Origin: DASZZZ01 sp036260375
GTDB lineage: Bacteria > Actinomycetota > CADDZG01 > WHSQ01
Direction of reading: 5' to 3'
Length of the DNA stretch: 24,056 bases
NCBI GenBank assembly: GCA_036260375.1
Contig: DASZZZ010000103.1
Coordinates: 1-24,056 of the forward strand
Shown: positions 18,715 to 24,056 of the stretch, one piece after another
How the letters are laid out: each line of letters starts with the position of its first letter
How positions within the stretch are numbered: position 1 is the first letter of the stretch
The notes under the pieces: generated by a model
Databases searched by the model: none
What the model was told of the DNA's origin: nothing
Seen by the model: the letters and a program-made list of their open reading frames with translations, nothing else
Position numbers and translations under genes: made by a program

Positions 18715-19107
18715 ATGGACGAACGGGAACGGCTCCGGCGCAACAAGGAGACCGCTATCGCGTTCTACGACCTCGCGTTCAATCAGTCGGACCCCGCCGC
18801 CGCGATCGAGCGTTTCGCCGGCGACATCTACGTCCAACACAATCCACACGTCGCCGACGGCAAGCGGGCGTTCGTCGACTACTTCGAGCGTATGGCGGCG
18901 GACTACCCCGGCAAACGCGTCGAGTTCGTGCGCGCGATCGCCGAGGACGACTACGTCGTGTTGCACTGCCGTCAGCAGTGGCCCGGCGACGAGGAATACG
19001 CCGGCGTCGACATCTTCCGCCTCGACGCCGGTGGCAAGGTCGTCGAACACTGGGACGTGCTCCAGGTCGTCCCGCGCGAGTCCGCCAACGACAACACGAT
19101 GTTCTAG
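18715..19107 (+). CDS. NTF2-like / SnoaL-like family protein
   Basis: The protein has 130 residues and starts at an ATG with AAGGAG about 7 nt upstream. The pattern ETAIAFYDLAFNQSDPAAAIERF, YVQHNPHVADGK, FVDYFERM and a C-terminal VDIFRLDAGGKVVEHWDVLQ is typical of SnoaL-like cone-shaped alpha+beta folds. These include polyketide cyclases, ester or epoxide hydrolases and non-enzymatic binding proteins, so no reaction can be named. It is cytoplasmic with no signal peptide. It precedes the VOC gene on the same strand by 42 nt and may share a transcript with it. Confidence 0.85.
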   Translation: MDERERLRRNKETAIAFYDLAFNQSDPAAAIERFAGDIYVQHNPHVADGKRAFVDYFERMAADYPGKRVEFVRAIAEDDYVVLHCRQQWPGDEEYAGVDIFRLDAGGKVVEHWDVLQVVPRESANDNTMF

Positions 19108-19149
19108 CGTCTTGGCGTCGTGACGCCGAAGGACTTCGGGAGGTTACTC

Positions 19150-19584
19150 GTGGCCGTTCCAGCACGCATCAGCATCGTCACGCTCGGGGTCGCGGACCTC
19201 GATCGTTCGATCGCGTTCTACGAGGCGCTCGGGTGGGAGCGCGCGTCGTCGAGCGTCGACGGCGAGATCTCGTGGTTCCGCACGGCGGACACCTATCTCG
19301 GCCTCTTCGGGCACGATGCGCTCGCGGCCGACGCAGAGCTCCCCGCCGGCGAGCGCGGCCCGTTTGGCGGCGTCACGCTCGCCATCTGCCTCGAGAACGA
19401 GGCCGCGTGCGACGACGCGATGGACGCCGCGGTGCGCGCCGGGGGCACCGTCCTCAAGCGCCCACAGCGCGCTGAGTGGGGCGGCTACTCGGGCTACTTC
19501 GCCGACCCCGACGGGCACCCGTGGGAGGTCGCGCACAACCCGAACTTCCCGATCGGCGACGACGGCCGCGTCACGATCCCGTAA
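19150..19584 (+). CDS. VOC-family (glyoxalase/bleomycin-resistance fold) protein
   Basis: The protein has 144 residues. An N-terminal beta-alpha-beta unit reads ISIVTLGVADLDRSIAFYEALGW. The C-terminal unit ends YFADPDGHPWEVAHNP, with the Glu that is commonly a metal ligand in this superfamily. The fold is shared by glyoxalase I, extradiol dioxygenases and drug-binding proteins; I cannot assign a substrate. GTG 19150 is chosen because GGGAGG lies 6 nt before it; a GTG at 19120 lacks such a site. The stop is only 3 nt from the convergent nth stop. Confidence 0.85.
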   Translation: MAVPARISIVTLGVADLDRSIAFYEALGWERASSSVDGEISWFRTADTYLGLFGHDALAADAELPAGERGPFGGVTLAICLENEAACDDAMDAAVRAGGTVLKRPQRAEWGGYSGYFADPDGHPWEVAHNPNFPIGDDGRVTIP

Positions 19585-19587
19585 GTC

Positions 19588-20265
19588 CTAGCGCGCGTCG
19601 CCGGACGCGAGCAGGCGCGGGCCCGCGTCGCAGAAGTCGAACACCGAGCACGCCGAGCACTTCGGCATGCGCGCGGTGCAGATCGTGCGGCCGTGCACGA
19701 TCAGGGCCATGTGGAGCGGGTAGCGAAGCTCCGGAGGGACGCGCGGCGTCAGCTCGTCGTGCGCCGCCTCCGCGGACGTCCGCTCGCCTATCCACCCGAG
19801 ACGACGCGTCACCCGGTGCACGTGCGTGTCGACCGGGAACGCGGCGCGTCCCATCGAGAACGTGAGCACGCACGCCGCGGTCTTCGGACCGACGCCGGGA
19901 AGCGAGCGGAGGTACGCGTCGACGTCGGCGTCGTCGAGCTCGTCGAGCCGGGAGAGGTCGATCGTGCCCTCCCGCCCGCGTATCTCGCGCAGGATCGCCT
20001 GGATGCGCGGCGCCTTGATGCGCGCGAGGCCCCCGGCGCGGATGGCGTCGGCGACGTCGTCCACCGGCGCGTCGGCGACGTCGTCCCACGCCCCAAAGCG
20101 CGCCCTGAGCGACGCGAACGCGCGCTCGGTGTTGACGTCGGACGTGTGCTGCGACAGCACCGTGCCGACGAGCTCGTCGACGATCGGCTGCGGCTGCCTC
20201 GGCTTGCCCTCGCCGTGCTGCGCGACCAGGCGCCGGTACACGGCGCGCACACGCCGCGTCGACAC
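19588..20265 (-). CDS. nth: Endonuclease III (DNA glycosylase/AP lyase)
   Basis: The enzyme excises oxidised pyrimidines and nicks at abasic sites in base excision repair. The protein has 225 residues. The helix-hairpin-helix LPGVGPKTAACVL carries the catalytic Lys, and FPVDTHVHRVTRRLGW carries the catalytic Asp. The C-terminal C-x6-C-x2-C-x5-C (CTARMPKC, SAC, SVFDFC) binds a [4Fe-4S] cluster with the E. coli Nth spacing. GTG 20265 is the likely start, giving a 29-nt gap to the dnaB stop on the same strand, so it is probably co-transcribed with dnaB and would fall under the LexA-like box at 21676. Confidence 0.93.
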   Translation of the reverse strand: MSTRRVRAVYRRLVAQHGEGKPRQPQPIVDELVGTVLSQHTSDVNTERAFASLRARFGAWDDVADAPVDDVADAIRAGGLARIKAPRIQAILREIRGREGTIDLSRLDELDDADVDAYLRSLPGVGPKTAACVLTFSMGRAAFPVDTHVHRVTRRLGWIGERTSAEAAHDELTPRVPPELRYPLHMALIVHGRTICTARMPKCSACSVFDFCDAGPRLLASGDAR

Positions 20266-20294
20266 GGGAGCGCGCGCCGCGGGGGCGCGCGGCG

Positions 20295-21650
20295 TCAGCG
20301 CGGGCCCTTGGCGATCGACGCGAACTTCGTGTACTGGTTCATGAACGCCAAGCGTACGACCCCCGTCGGCCCGTTGCGGTGCTTGGCGATGATGAGCTCG
20401 GCCTCGCCGCGCGCATCGGAGTCCGGGTTGTAGACCTCGTCGCGGTACAGCATCATCACGAGGTCGCTGTCCTGCTCGATGGCACCGGACTCGCGCAGGT
20501 CGCCCAGCATCGGACGCTTGTCGGAGCGGTATTCGACGCCGCGGTTCAGCTGCGACGCGCAGATCACCGGGACGTCGAGCTCGCGCGCCAGGATCTTGAG
20601 CGAGCGGGATATCTCGGACACCTCCTGCTGGCGGTTCTCCGACTTGCGCGGCGACTGCATCAGCTGGAGGTAGTCGATGATCACGAGCCCGAGCCCGAAG
20701 CGGGCCTTGAGCCGCCGGCACTTCGCGCGCATCTCCATGAGCGAGATGTTGGCGGAGTCGTCGATGAAGATCGGCGCCTCCGCGAGCCGCCCCAGCGCGG
20801 CCGACAGCCGCGTCCAGTCCTGCTCCTGCAAGGCGCCGCGCCGGATGCGCTGCGAGTCGACCTTCGCCTCGGACGACAGGAACCGCTGGACGAGCTCGTG
20901 GCGGCTCATCTCGAGGCTGAAGATCACGACCGGGACGCGCGCGCGCGTCGCGGCGTGGAGGCAGAAGTCGCCCATCAGCGCGCTCTTCCCCATCGACGGA
21001 CGCGCCGCGATGATCGCGAGCGTCGACGGCTGGAATCCCGCGGTGATGTCGTCGAGGTCGGTGAACCCGGTCGAGAGCCCGGTGACGTGCTCGCCGCGCT
21101 CGTAGAGGGTCTCGATCGCCTCCATGTTCTCGGTGAGCAGCTTGCGGATCGGCTGGATGTCGTCGCGCAGCCTCCGGTCGCCGACCTGGTAGACGATCTC
21201 CTCGGCCTGGTCGACCGCGGCGGCGGCGTCGGCCGGCATCGAGAAACCGATCTCCTGGACCTGGTTGCCGGCGTCGACGAGACGCCGCAGGAGCGCGTGC
21301 TCGTCGACGATGCGCGCGTAGTGCGCCGCGGCCGACGCCGTCGGGTACGCCTCGAGGAGCCCGTGGATGTACGGCTTGCCGCCGATCTGGTCGAGCAGCC
21401 CGCGCCGGGCGAGCTCGTCGGCGACCGTGATCGCGTCGGCCGGCTCGCCGCGGCCGTAGAGGTCGAGGACCGTCTCGTAGATGTGCGCGTGCGCCGGCTT
21501 GTAGAAGTCGGCCGCGTCGAGGATCTCGATGACGTTGGCGATCGCCTCGCGCGACTCGAGCATCGCCCCGAGCACCGACTGCTCGGCGTCGATGTTGTGC
21601 GGCGGGATGCGGGCCGGCCGCACCGCCTCGAGCGTCGCACGCTGCGCCAC
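20295..21650 (-). CDS. dnaB: Replicative DNA helicase DnaB (copy 1)
   Basis: DnaB is the hexameric ring helicase that unwinds the replication fork. The protein has 451 residues with no intein. The N-terminal domain opens with IPPHNIDAEQSVLGAMLES (15-33). The RecA-like domain has Walker A ARPSMGKSA (216-224), Walker B LVIIDYLQLM (322-331), SQLNRGVEYRSDKRPMLGDLRESGAIEQDSD (366-396) and the Arg-finger loop KHRNGPTG (423-430). GTG 21650 is chosen because conservation begins right after it and GGAGG lies upstream. A second dnaB begins at 23841 on the other strand. Downstream is nth. Confidence 0.97.
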   Translation of the reverse strand: MAQRATLEAVRPARIPPHNIDAEQSVLGAMLESREAIANVIEILDAADFYKPAHAHIYETVLDLYGRGEPADAITVADELARRGLLDQIGGKPYIHGLLEAYPTASAAAHYARIVDEHALLRRLVDAGNQVQEIGFSMPADAAAAVDQAEEIVYQVGDRRLRDDIQPIRKLLTENMEAIETLYERGEHVTGLSTGFTDLDDITAGFQPSTLAIIAARPSMGKSALMGDFCLHAATRARVPVVIFSLEMSRHELVQRFLSSEAKVDSQRIRRGALQEQDWTRLSAALGRLAEAPIFIDDSANISLMEMRAKCRRLKARFGLGLVIIDYLQLMQSPRKSENRQQEVSEISRSLKILARELDVPVICASQLNRGVEYRSDKRPMLGDLRESGAIEQDSDLVMMLYRDEVYNPDSDARGEAELIIAKHRNGPTGVVRLAFMNQYTKFASIAKGPR

Positions 21651-21675
21651 GTCGCCTCGGCCTCCTTCGGGTCGT

Positions 21676-21689
21676 CGAACGTACGTTCG
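21676..21689. promoter_or_regulatory. LexA (SOS) box upstream of dnaB copy 1
   Basis: CGAAC-GTAC-GTTCG is a perfect 14-bp palindrome and an exact match to the actinobacterial/Bacillus LexA form CGAAC-N4-GTTCG. It ends 25 nt before the dnaB GTG. An 11-bp direct repeat (TTCGGGTCGTC, 21666-21676 and 21686-21696) overlaps it with a 20-nt period. Confidence 0.65.
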
Positions 21690-21765
21690 GGTCGTCCACG
21701 ATCGCGCAGGGCGCCGCGGGGGACCCGGATTTCGGGCCTCGGGGGAAGGGCCGCGGCCTCGACGG

Positions 21766-21794
21766 ACGCTAGCGACGACGGCTCCGGATACCAA
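21766..21794 (-). promoter_or_regulatory. Candidate promoter for dnaB-nth
   Basis: On the minus strand TTGGTA (21794-21789) is followed after 17 nt by TAGCGT (21771-21766), which fits the loose TAnnnT form common in actinobacteria. The start would be near 21759, with the LexA-like box about 70 nt downstream in the leader. Confidence 0.35.
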
Positions 21795-21924
21795 GTTCGA
21801 TTTCCTGTGAGCAGGCTGTGGGCGCGTTGTCGAGAGCGGCCTCGGCGGGCCGCCTCACGCGGGGCGCGCGAGGCGCGCGACGGGCCGTCGGGTCCGCGAC
21901 CTGCCGCGACGACCGCGTCGTCCG

Positions 21925-21940
21925 TCCACAGCCCTGTGGA
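21925..21940. promoter_or_regulatory. DnaA-box-like dyad
   Basis: TCCACAG and CTGTGGA face each other across 2 nt, a perfect 7-bp inverted repeat. Each arm holds the TCCACA core of the DnaA box TTATCCACA, but the first bases (CG) differ from consensus, so DnaA binding is only possible. Confidence 0.35.
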
Positions 21941-22056
21941 GTCGACCGCGGCGCCGGCGGGCGAAGTTTCGTCGCGCTCTGGGACTGTGGGGCGCGCCGG
22001 CGCAATCCGTCGTCACGACCGTCGAGGAGAAGGGAGGTGCTACAGTCGTTGCCCGC

Positions 22057-22133
22057 GCGGCCCACGGGGCCGCACTACCCCTGCCCGACCTCGCGCGAAG
22101 CGCGGGCGGGCCTCGGAGCGGGCTGGTCCCGCC
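22057..22133 (+). promoter_or_regulatory. Structured 5' leader of rpsF
   Basis: A 7-bp stem GCGGCCC/GGGCCGC with loop ACG (22057-22073) is followed by CGCGC-GAA-GCGCG (22092-22104) and by GGCGGG (22105-22110) able to pair with CCCGCC (22128-22133), close to the ribosome binding site at 22141-22148. rpsF leaders in many bacteria bind the S6:S18 complex for feedback control; whether this is that motif is not proven by what I can see. Confidence 0.4.
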
Positions 22134-22154
22134 TGAGTCCGGAGGAGGCGACAC

Positions 22155-22454
22155 ATGCGCGACTACGAGGCCATGGTCATCGTGGACTCGAAGCTCGAAG
22201 AGGGCGACATCCAGAAGGCGGTCGACCGCTTCCTGGAGGTCATCACGACGTCGGGCGGCGAGGTCCGGGGCGTCGACCGCTGGGGCGTGCGCCGCTTCGC
22301 GTACGAGATCGCCCACAAGCACGAGGGCTACTACTTCGTCGCGAGCTTCCGCGCGCCCGAGGACACCGTCGACAAGCTGAAGCGCACGGTCCAGATCTCC
22401 GACGAGTTCATCCGCGGGAAGATCGTGCAGCCGCAGCAGGCCGCGCCTAGGTAA
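22155..22454 (+). CDS. rpsF: 30S ribosomal protein bS6
   Basis: bS6 binds bS18 and 16S rRNA in the platform of the small subunit. The protein has 99 residues, the normal length, beginning MRDYEAMVIVDSKL and containing the conserved WGVRRFAYEIAHKHEGYYFVASFRA core. ATG 22155 follows GGAGGAGG by 6 nt. It is the first gene of rpsF-ssb-rpsR-rplI. Confidence 0.97.
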   Translation: MRDYEAMVIVDSKLEEGDIQKAVDRFLEVITTSGGEVRGVDRWGVRRFAYEIAHKHEGYYFVASFRAPEDTVDKLKRTVQISDEFIRGKIVQPQQAAPR

Positions 22455-22468
22455 GGAGCGAACCCGAC

Positions 22469-22915
22469 ATGGCATCCGAGAACAGCGTGACGCTCGTCGG
22501 CAACATCACCGACGACCCCGAGCTGCGGTTCACCCCGTCGGGGGCCGCGGTCGCGAACTTCACGGTCGCGGTCAACCGCCGCTTCCGCAACCAGGACGGG
22601 ACGTGGGACGACAAGCTCGAGGGCTTCTTCCGGTGCAGCTGCTGGCGCGACATGGCGGAGAACGTCGCCGAGTCGCTCCAGAAGGGCTCGCGCGTGATGG
22701 TCGTGGGGCGTCTCCAGCAGCGCTCGTGGGACGACCAGGAGGGCAACAAGCGCTCGACGATCGAGGTGCAGGTCGACGAGGTCGGCCCGTCGCTGCGATG
22801 GGCGACGGCGCAGGTGCAGAAGTCGCAGCGCTCCGGCGGTGGCGGCGGTGGCGGCGGCGGCGACTGGGGTCCCACCCCGGTCCCGAACCGCGCCGGAGAC
22901 GAAGGAGGGTTCTAG
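22469..22915 (+). CDS. ssb: Single-stranded DNA-binding protein SSB
   Basis: SSB coats ssDNA in replication and repair. The protein has 148 residues: an OB fold at about 1-112 (NSVTLVGNITDDPELRFTPSG, FFRCSCWRDMAENVAESLQKGSRVMVVGRLQQRSW), then a short linker with nine consecutive Gly (123-131) and the tip RAGDEGGF. The tip ends in Phe but lacks the usual run of acidic residues and the penultimate Pro (DDDIPF in E. coli). The gene starts 14 nt after rpsF, with AAGGAG overlapping the rpsF stop, and ends 3 nt before rpsR. Confidence 0.96.
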   Translation: MASENSVTLVGNITDDPELRFTPSGAAVANFTVAVNRRFRNQDGTWDDKLEGFFRCSCWRDMAENVAESLQKGSRVMVVGRLQQRSWDDQEGNKRSTIEVQVDEVGPSLRWATAQVQKSQRSGGGGGGGGGDWGPTPVPNRAGDEGGF

Positions 22916-22918
22916 GCG

Positions 22919-23176
22919 ATGCCGCGCGACAGGAGGGGCTCCAAGCAGTCCGCCAAGCCCGTCAAGAAGGGCAAGAAGAAGTACTGCCAGTTCTGCGCCG
23001 ACAAGAGCGACTACGTCGACTACAAGGACATCGCGCTGCTGCGCAAGTTCGTCAGCGACCGCGGCAAGATCCGCGCCCGGCGCGTCACCGGCAACTGCTC
23101 GCAGCACCAGCGCCGAGTCGCGACCGCGATCAAGAACGCGCGCGAGATGGCGCTGCTCCCTTACTCGTCGAGGTAG
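22919..23176 (+). CDS. rpsR: 30S ribosomal protein bS18 (zinc-binding form)
   Basis: bS18 is the bS6 partner in the 30S platform. The protein has 85 residues. A basic N-terminus is followed by CQFC (Cys23, Cys26) and GNCSQHQ (Cys60, His63), the four-ligand zinc-binding (C+) form; many genomes carry a C- paralogue for zinc starvation, but none is in this window. The core DYKDIALLRKFVSDRGKIRARRVTGNC is typical. The ribosome binding site AAGGAGGG (22902-22909) lies inside the end of ssb. Confidence 0.97.
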   Translation: MPRDRRGSKQSAKPVKKGKKKYCQFCADKSDYVDYKDIALLRKFVSDRGKIRARRVTGNCSQHQRRVATAIKNAREMALLPYSSR

Positions 23177-23180
23177 CCGG

Positions 23181-23651
23181 ATGAAGGTCATCCTCTCCAA
23201 GGACGTCGACGCGCTCGGGCTCAAGGGCGACGTGGTTTCCGTGGCGGACGGCTACGCCCGCAACTTCCTCGTGCCCCGGGGGCTCGCGCTCGTTGCGACC
23301 AAGGGGTCGCTGCGCCAGGCGGAGCAGATGCGGCGCGCCCGCGAGGAGCGCGAGCGCAAGGCGAAGGAGGCGGCCGCGGCCAAGGTGGGCGTTCTCGGCT
23401 CCCAGCCCGTCTACATCTCGGCGCGCGCCGGCGACGGCGGCCGCCTGTTCGGGTCGGTGACGAAGTCGGACGTGGCGCGCGCGGTCGAGGAGCAGCTCGG
23501 CGAGTCCGTCGACCGCCACAACGTCCGGCTGGACGATCCCATCCGGTCCCTCGGCACCTATCAGGTCGAAGTCCACCTCCACGCAGAGGTCAACGCGCTC
23601 GTCACCGTCGAGGTCATCGCGCACGACGACGCGCTCTTCGACGACGCCTGA
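23181..23651 (+). CDS. rplI: 50S ribosomal protein bL9
   Basis: bL9 binds 23S rRNA near L1 with its N-domain and projects a long helix. The protein has 156 residues, slightly longer than the usual ~150. The N-domain reads MKVILSKDVDALGLKGDVVSVADGYARNFLVPRGLA; the connecting helix is about 40-75 (EQMRRAREERERKAKEAAAAK); the C-domain follows with GRLFGSVT. The start at 23181 is set by the conserved N-terminus, 4 nt after rpsR. It is the last gene before a probable terminator. Confidence 0.97.
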   Translation: MKVILSKDVDALGLKGDVVSVADGYARNFLVPRGLALVATKGSLRQAEQMRRAREERERKAKEAAAAKVGVLGSQPVYISARAGDGGRLFGSVTKSDVARAVEEQLGESVDRHNVRLDDPIRSLGTYQVEVHLHAEVNALVTVEVIAHDDALFDDA

Positions 23652-23656
23652 AGCGG

Positions 23657-23680
23657 CCGGGCGGACGGCCCGGGTCTCTT
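23657..23680 (+). terminator. Probable terminator after rplI
   Basis: CCGGGC (23657-23662) pairs with GCCCGG (23668-23673) across GGACG, followed by GTCTCTT. The stem is strong and the T tract is weak. It begins 5 nt after the rplI stop, so it would separate the ribosomal operon from dnaB copy 2. Confidence 0.55.
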
Positions 23681-23727
23681 CACAGCTATCCACAGCTCTT
23701 CCGGGCTTGTTGCCCACAGGACAAGCC
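23681..23727. promoter_or_regulatory. DnaA-box-like sequences and inverted repeat before dnaB copy 2
   Basis: CTATCCACA (23686-23694) differs from the DnaA box TTATCCACA by one base. TTGCCCACA (23710-23718) differs from TTGTCCACA by one. CACAGCT occurs twice with a 10-nt period (23681, 23691). GGCTTGT/ACAAGCC (23704-23710, 23721-23727) is a 7-bp inverted repeat enclosing the second box. Confidence 0.4.
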
Positions 23728-23804
23728 GCGTAGCGTTCGAGTCCGGTCGCGCCTCCCCACGGGCCGGCTCCACGACGAAACCGAGAACCTGTCGCGCCCG
23801 CGTG

Positions 23805-23818
23805 CGAACATGTGTTCG
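23805..23818. promoter_or_regulatory. LexA (SOS) box upstream of dnaB copy 2
   Basis: CGAAC-ATGT-GTTCG matches CGAAC-N4-GTTCG exactly and ends 22 nt before the GTG start. The other dnaB copy has the same motif at nearly the same distance, with a different N4 core, so it is not simply a copied stretch. Confidence 0.65.
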
Positions 23819-23840
23819 GCCTCTAGGAGAGGAGTGACCA

Positions 23841-24056
23841 GTGGCCGTTCGCGCCGCCGAGAGACCGCCGATCCGGATCCCGCCCCACAACCTCGACGCC
23901 GAGCAGTCCGTGCTCGGCGCCATGCTCGAGTCCAAAGAGGCGATCGCCAACGTCGTCGAGGTGCTCCAACCCAACGACTTCTACAAGCCGAGCCACTCGC
24001 ACGTGTACGAGGCGATCCTCGAGCTCTACGGCGCCGGCCAGCCCGTGGACGCGATC
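23841..24056 (+). CDS. dnaB: Replicative DNA helicase DnaB (copy 2), truncated by window end
   Basis: Only the first 72 residues are in the window. They begin VAVRAAERPP and continue with IPPHNLDAEQSVLGAMLES, the DnaB N-terminal domain. Over 60 aligned residues 44 are identical to DnaB copy 1 (about 73%), so the two are paralogues from duplication or acquisition of a close homologue. The GTG start follows GGAG. This copy is in the canonical place downstream of rplI, so I regard it as the likely housekeeping helicase, although whether it is full length or contains an intein cannot be seen. Confidence 0.9.
   Translation, partial: MAVRAAERPPIRIPPHNLDAEQSVLGAMLESKEAIANVVEVLQPNDFYKPSHSHVYEAILELYGAGQPVDAI

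Larger units (their letters stand above)
21651..22154. other. Divergent intergenic region between dnaB-nth and rpsF operons
   Basis: These 504 nt hold no convincing gene. From left to right they contain the dnaB ribosome binding site, the LexA-like box (21676-21689), a candidate minus-strand promoter (21766-21794), a dyad TCCACAG-CC-CTGTGGA (21925-21940) resembling two facing DnaA boxes, a possible TACAGT -10 near 22040 for rpsF, and a structured rpsF leader (22057-22133). Confidence 0.7.

Noticed and set aside
21651..22154. Chromosomal origin of replication
   Set aside because: Neither dnaA nor dnaN is present, the DnaA-like boxes are few and imperfect, and no AT-rich unwinding element is visible.
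22845..22863. G-rich repeat in ssb as a possible frameshift or phase-variation tract
   Set aside because: It is a GGC/GGT codon run for a glycine linker, not a homopolymer, and the frame remains open.

Overview
The window is high-GC, densely coding bacterial DNA. The gene order dnaK-grpE-dnaJ-hspR, an HspR repressor with a HAIR-type operator, a dCTP deaminase carrying the mycobacterial dUTPase-type residues, an EtfD-like Fe-S membrane protein and an actinobacterial-style rpsF-ssb-rpsR-rplI-dnaB cluster all point to Actinomycetota. A deep-branching lineage such as Acidimicrobiia or Thermoleophilia is possible, but I cannot fix the class from this sequence alone.

Layout. Positions 2-7588 (minus) hold the first ~2529 residues of a giant secreted RHS/YD-repeat protein; its C-terminus lies beyond the window. 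Positions 7779-12458 (minus) are a heat-shock operon: dnaK, grpE, zinc-finger-less dnaJ, hspR and an alpha/beta hydrolase. It has a sigma70-like promoter overlapped by a HAIR-like operator. Upstream lies a small membrane-anchored protein of unknown function (12551-about 12991). A divergent gene encodes an EtfD-like membrane Fe-S oxidoreductase (13152-15251, plus). Convergent to it is a DUF4157 protein of the extracellular-contractile-injection-system type (15259-17862, minus). Then come dcd (minus), tRNA-Gly(CCC), an NTF2-like protein and a VOC-family protein (plus).

The right end is organised around replication and repair. A dnaB-nth pair (19588-21650, minus) is divergent from the rpsF-ssb-rpsR-rplI operon (22155-23651, plus), which is followed by the start of a second dnaB (23841 to the window edge, plus). 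The two DnaB N-termini are identical at 44 of 60 aligned residues. Each has a perfect CGAAC-N4-GTTCG palindrome, the Gram-positive LexA (SOS) box form, 22-25 nt before its start codon. DnaA-box-like sequences lie in both intergenic regions of this segment.

Most notable points: the paired replicative helicases, both apparently under LexA and one apparently co-transcribed with endonuclease III; the DUF4157 protein with a nuclease-like central segment; the giant RHS protein; the classic but nicely resolved HspR circuit; and an SSB tip whose sequence appears to be dictated by the ribosome binding site of rpsR.
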